Shown: in pieces, positions 12,376 through 22,258 of the stretch
Numbering within the stretch: position 1 is the first letter of the stretch
Layout of the letters: every line of letters starts with the position of its first letter
Assembly: GCA_022749755.1 (NCBI GenBank)
Contig: CM040446.1
Span: 16,554,080 to 16,618,079 of the forward strand
Origin: Azadirachta indica
Lineage: Eukaryota; Streptophyta; Magnoliopsida; Sapindales; Meliaceae
Reading direction: 5' to 3'
DNA: 64,000 nt
Program-made: the position numbers and the translations under genes
The notes under the pieces: model-generated
Databases searched by the model: none
Told to the model about the DNA's origin: nothing
What the model saw: the letters and a program-made list of their open reading frames with translations, nothing else

Positions 12376-12792
12376 GATTCCTCTTCTCTTTAAAAAAACC
12401 TGTCCTCGAGTTTTGTTTGTCTGGCGGATGAAATTTGTAATTCAACCTTAAATCTTTTTTTGACTTAAAATAGTGGCTCTTCTCAATAAGTTTCTTCAAA
12501 ATTCGAAAATATTCAAATTTTATTTTTTTCTTGCACTTGTGTGTGGCCCCTTGAAAAAATATGTACTTGTAATAATAAATTACTTTTCAAATTTCTCATA
12601 ACTTAACCCAAGTCTCTCTCAATGTACTCACCAATTAAATTTGTTTTTGTGGCCAAATCTTTTTAAAGATAACCTTTATATCTTCGATATAAATAAGTAG
12701 AACCATGTCAATAATAAGCGGATCTTCGACTTGAATTTCTTGTGCATGCCAATTTTTAAATTAAGATCATATAAGACCTGTTCTTGTACAAT

Positions 12793-13419
12793 TTATGGCA
12801 TGTCTTCAATTTTCTTTTGAAGCTCATCTTCAAATACTATTTTATGGTCAACTTTAACCATGTTATCAGATATCTTATAAGTTACATTGTCAACAACATC
12901 TCTAATAACTCTATCAAAATCAAGCTTCAGTTGCCTTTCGATTTCTTTGGTTAAGAAAATGGCATATGGTAGTGTATGGATAATATATGACGGCATTCGA
13001 TCTCTTATATCGACATTGAGCCCTTCCAAAAATCTCTCAACTAAAAACTCTTCACTCTCATAAAAAAATGAATATCCATAAAAATTCTCAACCTCCATAA
13101 CATAAGAATAAATAGATCTTATATCTTGATGTATCAAACAATAATCAAGAAGAATGAACCGTGATCTCATCAATCGCTTCATCTGATCCCATGATCGAAC
13201 TTTATTTTCTTAACTTGCAAGTCGTGACCTTTGTAACATATTCCACCAATATGATGCACTTCCTTTTAATAGAAAACAAGTAGCAAATTGTACTCGTTTT
13301 TCTTTAAGTATCCTCTCAACTTCAAAGAATTTTTCAACATCTTCCAACCAAAACAAAAATAATTTAGGATTGGATTTTCCATCAAACAACAACTCATCAT
13401 GCCTAACATGGTAGATCAT
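12793..13419 (-). pseudogene. Retrotransposon gag of the nested element, one in-frame stop
   Basis: Reading from the ATG at 13419, the minus strand gives about 208 codons in a single frame with one internal stop (13210-13212). The first part reads HVRHDELLFDGKSNP, then FLFWLEDVEKFFEVE, then VQFATCFLLKGSASYWWN. This is the pattern of a Ty3/gypsy-type retrotrans_gag domain (FDG, then a W-x5-6-F helix, then A..L.G.A..WW). The second part is basic/acidic (EFLVERFLEGLNVDIRDRM) and typical of the gag C-terminal half. No zinc knuckle or protease follows. Gag normally forms the cytoplasmic particle that packages element RNA. The gag type differs from the copia host element. Confidence 0.75.
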
Positions 13420-13532
13420 GATTTTAATTTTTTTTTTGAATTTTTTTTTTGGTAAAAAGGATGTATTTATGAGTGTGGCTGTGTTTAATGGTTCAGGAAA
13501 GCTCTGGTACATAGGTAGGCTCTGATACCAAC

Positions 13533-13904
13533 TGATCAGGTGGGATAAAAACACTTTGTTGAACGCCGAATCTCGTTTGGCTTTTTAACCTAATGAGTTA
13601 GATAAACGTTCTAATAGATGGGATTAGATGTCGTTCTAACCCTAACGACTCAAAACACAAATATCAAGATAACAATCTCATAAAGGACAAAATTAAAAGA
13701 GAATATTTTATTTAATAAAAAGTTATTTCAAAATAATAACATAGGTTCTCTATATATAATAGAGAAAACCCAACATTACAAGTTAACTCAAATAAGGAAA
13801 AGAATTCTTATTTAAATAAGAAAATTAAGAATTAACTAACAAATTAAATTAATAAGAATAAAAGACTTCCTAAACTAATTAAATTCTAAAATTGTCTTAC
13901 ATCA
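13533..13904 (-). repeat. 5' LTR of gag-only element
   Basis: 372 bp, TGATCAGGTGGGA to CTTACATCA on the plus strand. The primer binding site abuts it at its left edge (TGGTATCAGAG on minus, about 13520-13530). Confidence 0.88.
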
Positions 13905-14199
13905 CATTCTACCACACTTGACTTTTTGCAGCTTCATCATAACAAATGGGTTTAGAAACATATAAAGCAAAATTGCATGAAGCACATATCTCCCTCAAGG
14001 AACGAAATTCCTTTGGAGAAGCTTCTAGAGAAAAGTTTGAGGGTGAGTGAGAGTTTATTGGAATGGATGGACTACTTGGTAGAGTAGATTGCCTGGATGT
14101 TGAGTTGTTGTCACCATGTGCATTAGAAGGTTCTACTTCTAGAATTTGAGTGATGTTGTGTTACTATTACTCCAGGTCTATTTTTCCTCTTCATTGAAC

Positions 14200-16320
14200 T
14201 TAACATCCTAGCTTATAATCACTTTACCACTCACAGGATTATATAGCCTATATGCTTTAGATTGAAGGCTATAGCCAACAAAATACACTTTTTTGATTTT
14301 TTATCAAGTTTGCTGCAAGATCAAGAAGTAACCAAAGCATAGGCTATACAACCAAAAATTTTCAAGTGACTTCCCGTAACTTCTCGCTCTTCCAAGCTTC
14401 GTATAGGGTTTGGTTCATAACCGCTTTTATAGGTGAGATGTTGAGAAGATACACTGCTATTGCTACTCCTTTACCCAGAACTCTTTAGGAAGACCACTTG
14501 CTGTCATCATGCTTCTAGCCATTTCAACCACGGTTCGATTTTTTTATTCAGCCACTCTATTCTACTCCAGTGTTTATGGTACTATCAACTCCCTGTGAAT
14601 GCCATTTTTCTCTTAAAAAACATTAAATTCGTTAGAGGTAAATTCACTACCTCTATCCAAATGGAGAATCTTTATGTAGCATCCACTTTGCTTCTCTACT
14701 AGCATATTGAATTTTTTTTAAATTTTCAAAATTTTTTGACTTATTTTTCAAGAAATACACCTAACTCATACAGCTGTAATCATCAATAAACATAACAAAT
14801 TCTACTTCCACCAAATTATTCAACACTTATCGAACCACAAACATCAACATGCACTAATTCAAGACAAGTAAAAGCCCTCGAAGACTTGTTTATGGGAAAT
14901 GAGTTTCTACATTGTTTTCTATAAACACAGCCTTCACAAAAATTAAGATCATCAATTTATGGCAATCCAACAACCATAGTTTTCTAAGCCAACAATTTCA
15001 GTCCTTTGACATTCAATTGCCCGTAACGTAAATGTCATATTCTTGCATTATTACTTCTAGTAACCAAGGCACAATTTTTTACATCAGAGACTTCTAATAG
15101 AAACATTTTATTTTGTGCCATCGGAACACTAACAATTATCTGGCCTGTTTTTTTGTCTTGGACAGAACAACAACCATATTTAAAGAGAATAGAGTATCCA
15201 TCATCCATCAATTGCTCAACACTCAATAAATTATGAGTTAAATTAGGAACATATTACACATTAAGAAGGAGTTTTACATTACCCTGTACAGTTTTGATGG
15301 CAATAGTCTCTTTCCCTTCAACATGCATCTACTTGTTATCTCCAAGTCGAACTTCACTTTTCTATGACTCATTAAGCTCTTTAAATAATACTTTGTTCTG
15401 GACATATGATTGGCACATCCGCTATCCACAAACCAAACTCCATCATAGGCATTATCAATAGGAGAATAAGCCATGAATAACTTACTCTTCTCTTGAACTT
15501 TCTTGATAAAATTGGCTTACTTCTGCTTATCTTTCTATTTGGTCCAACAATCAACTTCTTTGTGCCCAAATTTCTTGCAATATCGACATTGAATGGTGTT
15601 TTTATGCTGGCATTGATCACCCGATTAACCTCTTCCTCTACTACCACCACGACCTCGACCACGAAAACTACCTCTGCCCTGACCTCGGCCTCCTAAATTT
15701 TCTAACTTTCCTTTATAAGAAGGCTCCCCCTTCACCTAAAGCCTTCTCCTCAACCTTTTCATAAGATCTACTTAGCCTAACTTCGTGGGCTAATAGAGAA
15801 CTCATCAATTCATCAAATGAGCAAGTAAACAAGTCTTTAGATTATTCAATTGCAGTAACTATATGATCAAATTTTGTGGTTAAACTCCTCAAAACCTTAC
15901 TCATAACAGTTTCATTTCTAACATTATCACCATATTACTTTATATGATTAACAATCACAGACACTCTAGACAAAAATTCTTGCACAAATTCTTTTTCTTT
16001 CATGGCCAATGTTACAAATTCACGACTAAGAATGTGTAATTTTACAATAATTACCTTGTTGTCGCCCAAATACTCTTACTTTAGAATCTCCTATGCTTGA
16101 GTGAAGGTATTTGCTGTTGCAATTCTAGGAAAAATATCTTCGTTAAGGGCTTGTTGAATTAGGAACAAAGCCTTTGCATCCTTCCTTAGAGTCTCCCGTA
16201 ACCTTTGATCGGGTTTAGCCGGATTCATGTCTTTAAACCCGTTCTCCACCAAGTCCCACAACTCTTTAGACTTGAACATTGTCTTCATTTTGAGGCTCCA
16301 AAAGTGACAATTTTCCCTTT
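14200..16320 (-). pseudogene. copia gag - protease - integrase remnant
   Basis: Minus-strand fragments in order: a gag piece (about 16288-16091: FKSKELWDLVENGFKDMNP, a UBN2-type gag segment), a CCHC knuckle (CRYCKKFGHKEVDC, about 15590-15540), a protease with WFVDSGCANHMS (about 15445-15410) and an integrase-adjacent piece with a GYSILFKYGCCSVQD segment (about 15200-15150). Degenerate integrase core and linker follow toward 14200. The reading frame is broken many times. Confidence 0.75.
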
Positions 16321-16471
16321 TAAAAATTGGAATTAGGGGTTAAGAAGATTGATTGGTGCTGTTGCTTGCCATTGCCAACTTCTCTTTTTTTTTACGTCAC
16401 TTGTGTTTCTTTCTCTCTTACTTTCCTTTTTTCTCAGTTTAAAACCTAACCTGACTCTAATACCACAAATT

Positions 16472-16780
16472 TGTTGGGAATTAAAATAAGCAAGCAAGAA
16501 ACAGAGGTTTTCTTTGTGCAAAGGAAACAAAGTCAACTATCAACCCTTTTTTTTTTTTCACCCACCACATGCCACATTTAAAGTCTAATTAAATAGGCAT
16601 GAATAGAACTAAATCAACTAAAAATTGGCAAAAAAGAAGTGGAAATCATGGCCCACTAACTCAAAAAATAGTACTCAACAGAAAGTCATGATATTTGACC
16701 AAGTAAACAAAAAACTACCACTAACTCACTAGCCAAAAAATTAGGTATTTATTCCGCCAAATTTGAAGCATTACAGAACA
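16472..16780 (-). repeat. 5' LTR of copia element 10250-16780
   Basis: 309 bp, starting TGTTGGGAATT and ending CAGAACA on the plus strand, followed by the target duplication AAAAT (16781-16785). Confidence 0.92.
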
Positions 16781-16907
16781 AAAATAAAAGTAATAAAGAG
16801 TTGTGCAAATTTGATGACAAGATTTTTGATACATGAAGCAGCAATATCAAATTAAACTACGGAATCGAAACGGATTCGTGACATGAATTGGTGCAGGTAT
16901 ATATGGA

Positions 16908-18709
16908 TCAATTGCTACAATCATCACCAGCACTAAATCCAACTTGTTCGTCTAATATGCTATAAAATATTTTTTTATTTTTCTGTTGATGATTTCCGAT
17001 GATTGTCATGTCATTTGGATCCTTGTTTCCGGCAAAAGCAAAGCAAACTTCAGAATCTTTAGAATCAGTCTCTTGCGAAACAACTGCTGAATAGTCCAAT
17101 TCTAAATCCTGCGAATTTTCAAAGTGCAGAATCATGGAAGGAATGATACTCTTCAGATCGTACCCTTCAAGATTATAGCATGTGTCCATCGGTTCAGTTG
17201 TCGAAGCTGCAAAAGAATAGTTCGACATCAATTCCCGGAATGCAGAGCGAAGTTCAGAATAAACTGATGGTGGCAGCCGACTGATAATTGTTCCAGAGTC
17301 CATAATAGTGCTTGACGATGAAGAAGAGACACCATTTGCAGACATATCAAATCTCTTTTGGCCAAGTGTTATACCAACTAGGTTAACAAAGTAACGATTA
17401 GATCCAGTTTGATCAGGCAGAAGTGATATATAAGTTTCAGGCGCGCAAGTTACAAGGGCTTTGATTCCGAAGACAAGATAGCCAGTAGAGCTTTCTGATG
17501 AAGGGAGACAGTAACAGAAAATTTGTCCGAAATTGTCGCGCGTTTGAGACATGAGTGAAGTATCACCTTGCCCAATCCCAAGAAGACCAGCTACTTGACC
17601 AAAATCGTTACTGTTATTTTGGCCACAGCCAAAGACAAAATTTGGAAGCTCATCAGAAGAAACAGTAAGTGTATCGCGCACATAAAATCCTTCGCTATAA
17701 GACCCGTCGTGATAGACCTGAGAATAATGGCACGTTGGAGTTGTGCAAGAGGCGTTGGAAAATGTAGAAGATTTCGAAGGATCAAAAATGGGTTCTTGTT
17801 GATTATAGCAATTTGGACAAGGTTGACATTGTATCCAAGTGATGAAACTTCCTGTGTCGAAAATTAATGTTAAATCACGTTTAGGTGTGCCAAAACCAAG
17901 TGTGACAACGAAGTTGCCCTTGGCTATGTGGTTTTTTGAAAGAGAGAGTTCAGTTCCAAGGCCATCATCATCGGAAGATAACTGGTTTGAGGATATGGAA
18001 TTGAGAGAATCAACTCTGGATTGATCTTGGAGAAGAATTTGGCGAGAAGTTAAACGTTGATTCTTTTGACCAAGTGGTGAGCATGGCCCATATCTGTGCG
18101 ATATTGGTATACCTGAAAATCAATAGAATTAACACAAAAAGAAAAAAATTAAAAACTTAAAAAAAAAAAAAAACAAATAAATCCCAGTTCTCTATAAAGA
18201 AAAAAAATATACAAAATTGTGTTAAGTGTATTTCAAGATAATTAATTTCTAGTACGACTTTGAGTTCAAAACGGTGGATTTTGACAACACACTCGCGAAC
18301 TTCATGGCCAAAAGACACGATCGAGTTTTGTTTCTCTCATTAAATGTTTTGGGATAACCCTTCATTCGCCTAATTCTTATATTTATATATAGCCCAAAAG
18401 AGACACAAGAGAGGTCATATTCCCACAAAATGCATCATAGATATAGTACTACATCAGGTATATCTACAAATCTTATTTCAAGATCTAACAAACATGATAT
18501 CATGTAGAGAATTAATATATAACAAATTTAATTTAAAGGCAAAGTAATTAACCTTTAGAAGTAGAAGAGCAAGATGCGGGCAGGAGAGACTTCACTTGTT
18601 CTACGGCATGCCGGTGATCTGCCAGCTCTCTAGCTCCATGAACATTACAGAAAAATAGTAGAAGAAGAATGCAAAAATTGGCCAAGTAATAATGAAGAGA
18701 ATCGCCCAT
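16908..18709 (-). CDS. Nepenthesin-type aspartic protease (A1B), gene 2
   Basis: Predicted secreted aspartic endopeptidase of 453 residues. Exon 1 is 18709-18553 (52 codons plus one base) and exon 2 is 18112-16908; GT-AG borders and phase 1 agree. The ATG at 18709 opens a signal peptide (HYYLANFCILLLLFF). A SLLPASCSSTSK segment follows, directly comparable to SLLPSSVCNTSTK of gene 1, and then a HRYGPCSPLG propeptide. Catalytic motifs are FDTGS (Asp 138) and IMDSGT (Asp 324). The nepenthesin cysteines are present after the first (CQPCPNC, NASCTTPTC). The second exon is uninterrupted, whereas gene 1 has an extra intron there. It ends GFSAGDDCSN. A LINE and copia block separates it from gene 1, and gene 3 lies 1.1 kb upstream in the same orientation, so the pair looks like a tandem duplication. 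No defect is seen. Confidence 0.87.
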
Positions 18710-19852
18710 AATTTAGAACAAAGCAGGAATCAAATTTGAAATTTTTGTTGCTAATTAATATTATTGCATTGCAATATTTGTGATCTCACAGAGAGAAATT
18801 GAGTGTGTATATATATGTAAAATGATCTTGAATACATATGTGGTCACATTTTGCCAATCTAAGGTCACTAATTTACACAAAGGGCAAAATTTGTTCGTAG
18901 TGTAAACGCCAAAGACTTTGACTCAAAGCACATCATTCAAGTTGTGAGTCGGAAGTCTTCAGTATTGTTGCTTCCGAGAACTATTTCACCGAATTTTATT
19001 TCGTAAATTATACGTTTGATTCGTTTAAAAAATCCAATAGGTTGTAGTGTTTAGTTTACTTGTGTTGCATCTATATTCATCAGCATATCCGAGTCTGCAT
19101 AATACAAGAGCATATGAGTTGGATATACATGGACGTATTAAGAGTAACATTTGGGCAAGGCTAATGTCTCTTGAGAGGTACCATGTGAGTATGTGGTCCA
19201 GTTTTTTGACAAACTAATGCATCCAGATTTTTCAATTTGATTTTTTTTTTTTTTGTTAATAAATTAATGATCGATCAAGTAGTTATATTTATCGGAAAAA
19301 TATATATATATATATATATATAAGTTGGAAGAAGTCTAAAATACTTGAGAGTAGGATAATTGTTCGGTGATATTATGACATTTGTACTGTCACTTAATTG
19401 GTTATTATAACAATTAATTTATTGGGCAATTTTCAAAATCAATTTATGCATGTAGTGGCGAAACTTGCTCATCTTCTAATTAAATTAGGAGATCAAAATA
19501 TAAAATAATTTATTTCATACATTAAAAAATTAGAAATATTTTCTTTATGTGTCTGTCGTAGAGCTTTGAAATTTTGCATAAACGAAGTACTACTTGCTGT
19601 GTATTCTAAACTTCCGCTAGCTTTTTGGGGTTACATGTAGCAGGTAATGAGTTAATTCACACGACATAAGAATAACCGATTGAACTTGATTGTTTTATTA
19701 ATTTTGAACGGATTTGTTCAGATTTTACATAACACAGAAAGCTAGCAGAAAATTTGTCTAATATTTTGAAAGCAATACAATTACAGAATGGAAAATAAAA
19801 TTTCTCTGGTACACTTTTAATTTCTTCTTGCATAAATTATTGTTGGCAATCA
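18710..19852. other. Intergenic: promoter of protease gene 2 and 3' side of gene 3
   Basis: No gene. It has a TATA-like run on the minus strand near 18808-18819, a TGACTCA site at 18919-18925, a poly-T near 19238-19254 and a (TA)n run near 19302-19321. Confidence 0.5.
18912..18927. promoter_or_regulatory. AAGACTTTGACTCAAA promoter motif of protease gene 2
   Basis: Lies about 210 bp upstream of the ATG at 18709. It contains TTGACT (W-box) and the palindromic bZIP-type core TGACTCA (18919-18925). Almost the same 15 bases occur upstream of protease gene 3 at 21311-21325. Function is inference. Confidence 0.4.
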
Positions 19853-21206
19853 CTAGCCACAACCACCAGTCCCAAAACCAACCTTCATCTCCGGAATGTT
19901 ATATATTACATTCATCTTCAGCTGATGATGTCCAATAATGATCGGCTCATCATTTTCACCATCATTTTCACCAAAACCCAAGCAAACTTGAGAATCACTT
20001 TGTCTCCAAACTACTGCAGACGAGTCCAAATTTATATCCACTGAATTTGCAAAATGTAGCACCATGCTTGGTATTGTCACATCTTGGTATTTCTTCAGGT
20101 TGTAGCATGTGTCCAACGCTGGAGGCACTGGATGTGCTCGAGGGTACTGTGACATTGATGCAATAAAAGCAGAGCGGAGCTTTGAGTAGACTGACGCAGG
20201 AAGACGAGTAATCACTGTCCCGGAATCCAATTTAGCATTTGATTTTGAAGAAGAAATGCTCAACCTTAGTTTGCCAAAAGTTATGGCAATAAGATTTACT
20301 AAATAGTTTGAACTTGAAAGCGGTGTAAATTTTTTGGTTTGACAATTGGAAAGTGCTTCTTTACCGAACAATAGATATCCTGTTGAGGTAGGAGTTGCCG
20401 GAAGACAGTAACAGAAAATTTCCCCGAACATTTTTTTAGTTTGAGATGTAAGAGAATGGGGATCACTATCTGGTCCGACGCCTAAAAGCCCGACTGCGTC
20501 AAAACCATGATTATGTTGGCTACAACCAAAGACAAAGTTGGGGAACACATATGAAGGTGTTAGTGTAAGGGTATCACGAACAAAATATCCCCCTGAAGAC
20601 GAGTTATCTTTATAAGGCATATAAAAGGGAGTTGTGATATTTGAGAAAGTTGAAGAGATAGAAGGGTTATAAATGAGTTCATTTTTGCAATTCACAGAAC
20701 AAGGTTTGCATTTTATCCAAGTAGTACCACTGCCTGTGTCAAAAATTAATGTAAAATCACGCTTGGGAGTGCCAAAACCAACTGTGACAACAAAATTGCC
20801 TCGGCCTGATGTATGGTTAACAACAGGCAGTCTAGCTGCAGACTGCTGTTGATCTTGATCATTTGTGGGATTCTTGTTGTCGGAGGTTAAAGAATTCTCT
20901 TGGGTGAGTGGTGAATAGGATCCATGTCTGTAAGCTATTCGTAGACCTCCTGCAGGACCTGAGAATGCAAATGCATGCATTAATTAATTTAAATATTCTA
21001 TGAAATTACAAAGAAAATTAAAAAACAAAAAAAAAAGTGAAAAAGCATTTGAAAGTAACATAAAAACGAAGAATTGGGAAACCTGCAGGAGAAGGAGAGT
21101 AAGTTGAGGCAACATTCAGTGCTGATCCATAGATGAATGTGGTATACAAATAGCAGGATAAGAATAAAACAGTAAGGAAGAAACTATGTAGGCCCATACT
21201 GATCAT
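19853..21206 (-). CDS. Nepenthesin-type aspartic protease (A1B), gene 3, shorter form
   Basis: Predicted secreted aspartic endopeptidase of about 409 residues. Exon 1 is 21206-21083 and exon 2 is 20958-19853, both with GT-AG borders and phase 1. The N-terminus (GLHSFFLTVLFLSCYLYTTF) is a signal peptide or anchor. The start could also be the next Met at 21197; a TATA box (21252-21262) lies only about 50 bp upstream. Catalytic motifs are IFDTGS (Asp near 115) and KLDSGT (Asp near 286, with Lys-Leu in place of the usual hydrophobic pair). The propeptide is short, and the Cys-rich insert after the first motif is reduced: CKPCSVNC is kept, but the following S-C-x4-C segment found in genes 1 and 2 is replaced by NITTPFYMPY. 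It ends GFGTGGCG. It may be a diverged or specialised copy. The reading frame is intact. Confidence 0.82.
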
Positions 21207-21251
21207 GTTTGTGTGTGAACTGGAATATTGTAGGTAGGTACAATCATACAC

Positions 21252-21262
21252 TTATATATAGA
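21252..21262 (-). promoter_or_regulatory. TATA box of protease gene 3
   Basis: CTATATATAAG on the minus strand, about 50 bp upstream of the ATG at 21206. A (TA)n run lies just upstream at 21279-21301. Confidence 0.5.
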
Positions 21263-21310
21263 ATTAATTAGAGACTCGCATATATATATATATATATATA
21301 TCCAAAGCGG

Positions 21311-21325
21311 AAGACTTTGAGTCAA
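21311..21325. promoter_or_regulatory. AAGACTTTGAGTCAA promoter motif of protease gene 3
   Basis: Lies about 110 bp upstream of the ATG at 21206. It contains TGAGTCA (21318-21324), the C/G-swapped form of the TGACTCA site upstream of gene 2, embedded in the same AAGACTTTGAsTCAA context. Confidence 0.4.
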
Positions 21326-21532
21326 TGCATGCGAAGCAAGTCTTTGCCAATTGCATTTGTCCTTGGAATCGTGCCTTGTGGATTCTTGTACGTATAAGAT
21401 TGGTTACGACTTAACTTATGAGCTTCTTCGAATTTTCTGTTAAGTTCATTTCAGTCATCACTTGAAGATGAAAATAACAGAAAGACACTCTAGCAGGCAA
21501 AGTCGTCCCCAGAAAAAAATGCACGCTGCAAA

Positions 21533-21652
21533 AACTCGGGCGTGTTTGAAAACTCCGATGTCTAAAGCTTTCTGTCTTCTTCCGTGAAGAAAAAGCTAGA
21601 GTTCCACACGCCCGAGTTGTATTGATACGTCAACCACACGATTGACATCAAT
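21533..21652. repeat. Two adjacent inverted repeats (hairpins)
   Basis: First foldback: AACTCGGGCGTGT (21533-21545) is perfectly complementary to ACACGCCCGAGTT (21606-21618). Weaker pairing inside (GAAAACTC with GAGTTC; AGCTTTCT with AGAAAAAGCT) makes an 86-nt hairpin. The second follows at once: ATTGATACGTCAA (21621-21633) pairs with TTGACATCAAT (21642-21652), apart from a 2-nt bulge. No coding potential is seen. Confidence 0.6.
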
Positions 21653-22185
21653 ACCTTCAATTGTTACATACTTTTTTCTTTCAAAAAATATTACATTTTA
21701 ATATTTTAATTTTTGTGTCAAACTTTTTTTTCAACTTTTACATTAAAATTTTTTATTTCTATTTTTAATATATTCAATAAAAAAACTTTGTTATAGTTAT
21801 TCTAATTTTTTTCTTTATATATATATATATAAATAGACAAGTTAATACGAGAAAAAATGTTCATTATTTTCTTATTTTTTAAATTAATGTTCTATTACTT
21901 TCTTATATAGTTTTTAATGTCGCATCACCTTTTTTAAATTTTGATTTACTTTTTAATATTTTAAATATTTTTAATTTTATTATTTTATAAACTAATTGAA
22001 CTGAAACATAAAATTAAAAAAAAAAAAGAATAAAAAGGTGATAAGATATTAAAAAAATAAATAAAATAATGAAATATTAAATTAAAAAGTTATGAATAAT
22101 TGACATCCTCCTCACGAACAGGAATTACACAAATGATTACGAGTTTTGTAAATTAAAATAGAAGTTTTACGTCATTTTGTGATTG
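21653..22185. other. AT-rich intergenic
   Basis: Very AT-rich (T runs then A runs, TATATATATA near 21818). No gene seen before the tRNA. Confidence 0.5.
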
Positions 22186-22258
22186 GCGCCTGTAGCTCAG
22201 TGGATAGAGCGTCTGTTTCCTAAGCAGAAGGTCATAGGTTCGACCCCTATCTGGCGCG
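22186..22258 (+). tRNA. tRNA-Arg (anticodon CCT)
   Basis: 73 nt with no intron. The acceptor GCGCCTG pairs with CTGGCGC except for a T-T mismatch, which I recall also occurring in plant tRNA-Arg-CCT. D arm is GCTC/GAGC. Anticodon stem TCTGT/GCAGA carries CCT at 22219-22221. T arm is ATAGG-TTCGACC-CCTAT. The discriminator base is G, and the terminal CCA is not encoded. The internal promoter boxes A (TAGCTCAGTGG) and B (GGTTCGACCCC) are intact, and a T-rich stretch near 22268-22282 could end pol III transcription. It decodes AGG. Confidence 0.95.

Larger units (their letters stand above)
12003..13904 (-). mobile_element. Small gag-only LTR retrotransposon (TR-GAG-like) nested in the copia element
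   Basis: 1902 bp with LTRs of 373 bp (12003-12375) and 372 bp (13533-13904), each starting TGAT and ending CATCA on the plus strand. On the minus strand the 5' LTR is the right one. A primer site reading TGGTATCAGAGCCTAC follows it (about 13515-13530, complementary to initiator tRNA-Met type), and a purine tract AAAGAGAAGAGGAATC precedes the 3' LTR (about 12376-12395). The only protein signal is a gag-type ORF. Flanks are TATTC (11998-12002) and CATTC (13905-13909), a 4-of-5 target duplication. With no protease, RT or integrase it must rely on enzymes from another element. Architecture matches what has been named TR-GAG; that label is by analogy. Confidence 0.85.
10250..16780 (-). mobile_element. 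Complete but decayed Ty1/copia retrotransposon with a nested element
   Basis: This 6.5-kb element is read on the minus strand. Its LTRs at 10250-10563 (3') and 16472-16780 (5') both start TGTTGGGAA and end in ACA, and the 5-bp duplication AAAAT flanks it exactly (10245-10249 and 16781-16785). A primer binding site close to TGGTATTAGAG follows the 5' LTR (about 16455-16466), and a polypurine tract precedes the 3' LTR (10564-10573). In order on the minus strand: gag remnants (about 16536-16091), a CCHC zinc knuckle (about 15610-15540), a protease with VDSGC (about 15430), integrase remnants (about 15230-14200), RT with YVDDI (about 11480), and RNase H (11298-10590, ending near ADIFTKTLP). Stops and frameshifts are frequent, so it cannot encode a whole polyprotein. 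It is interrupted between integrase and RT by another element at 12003-13904. Confidence 0.92.
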
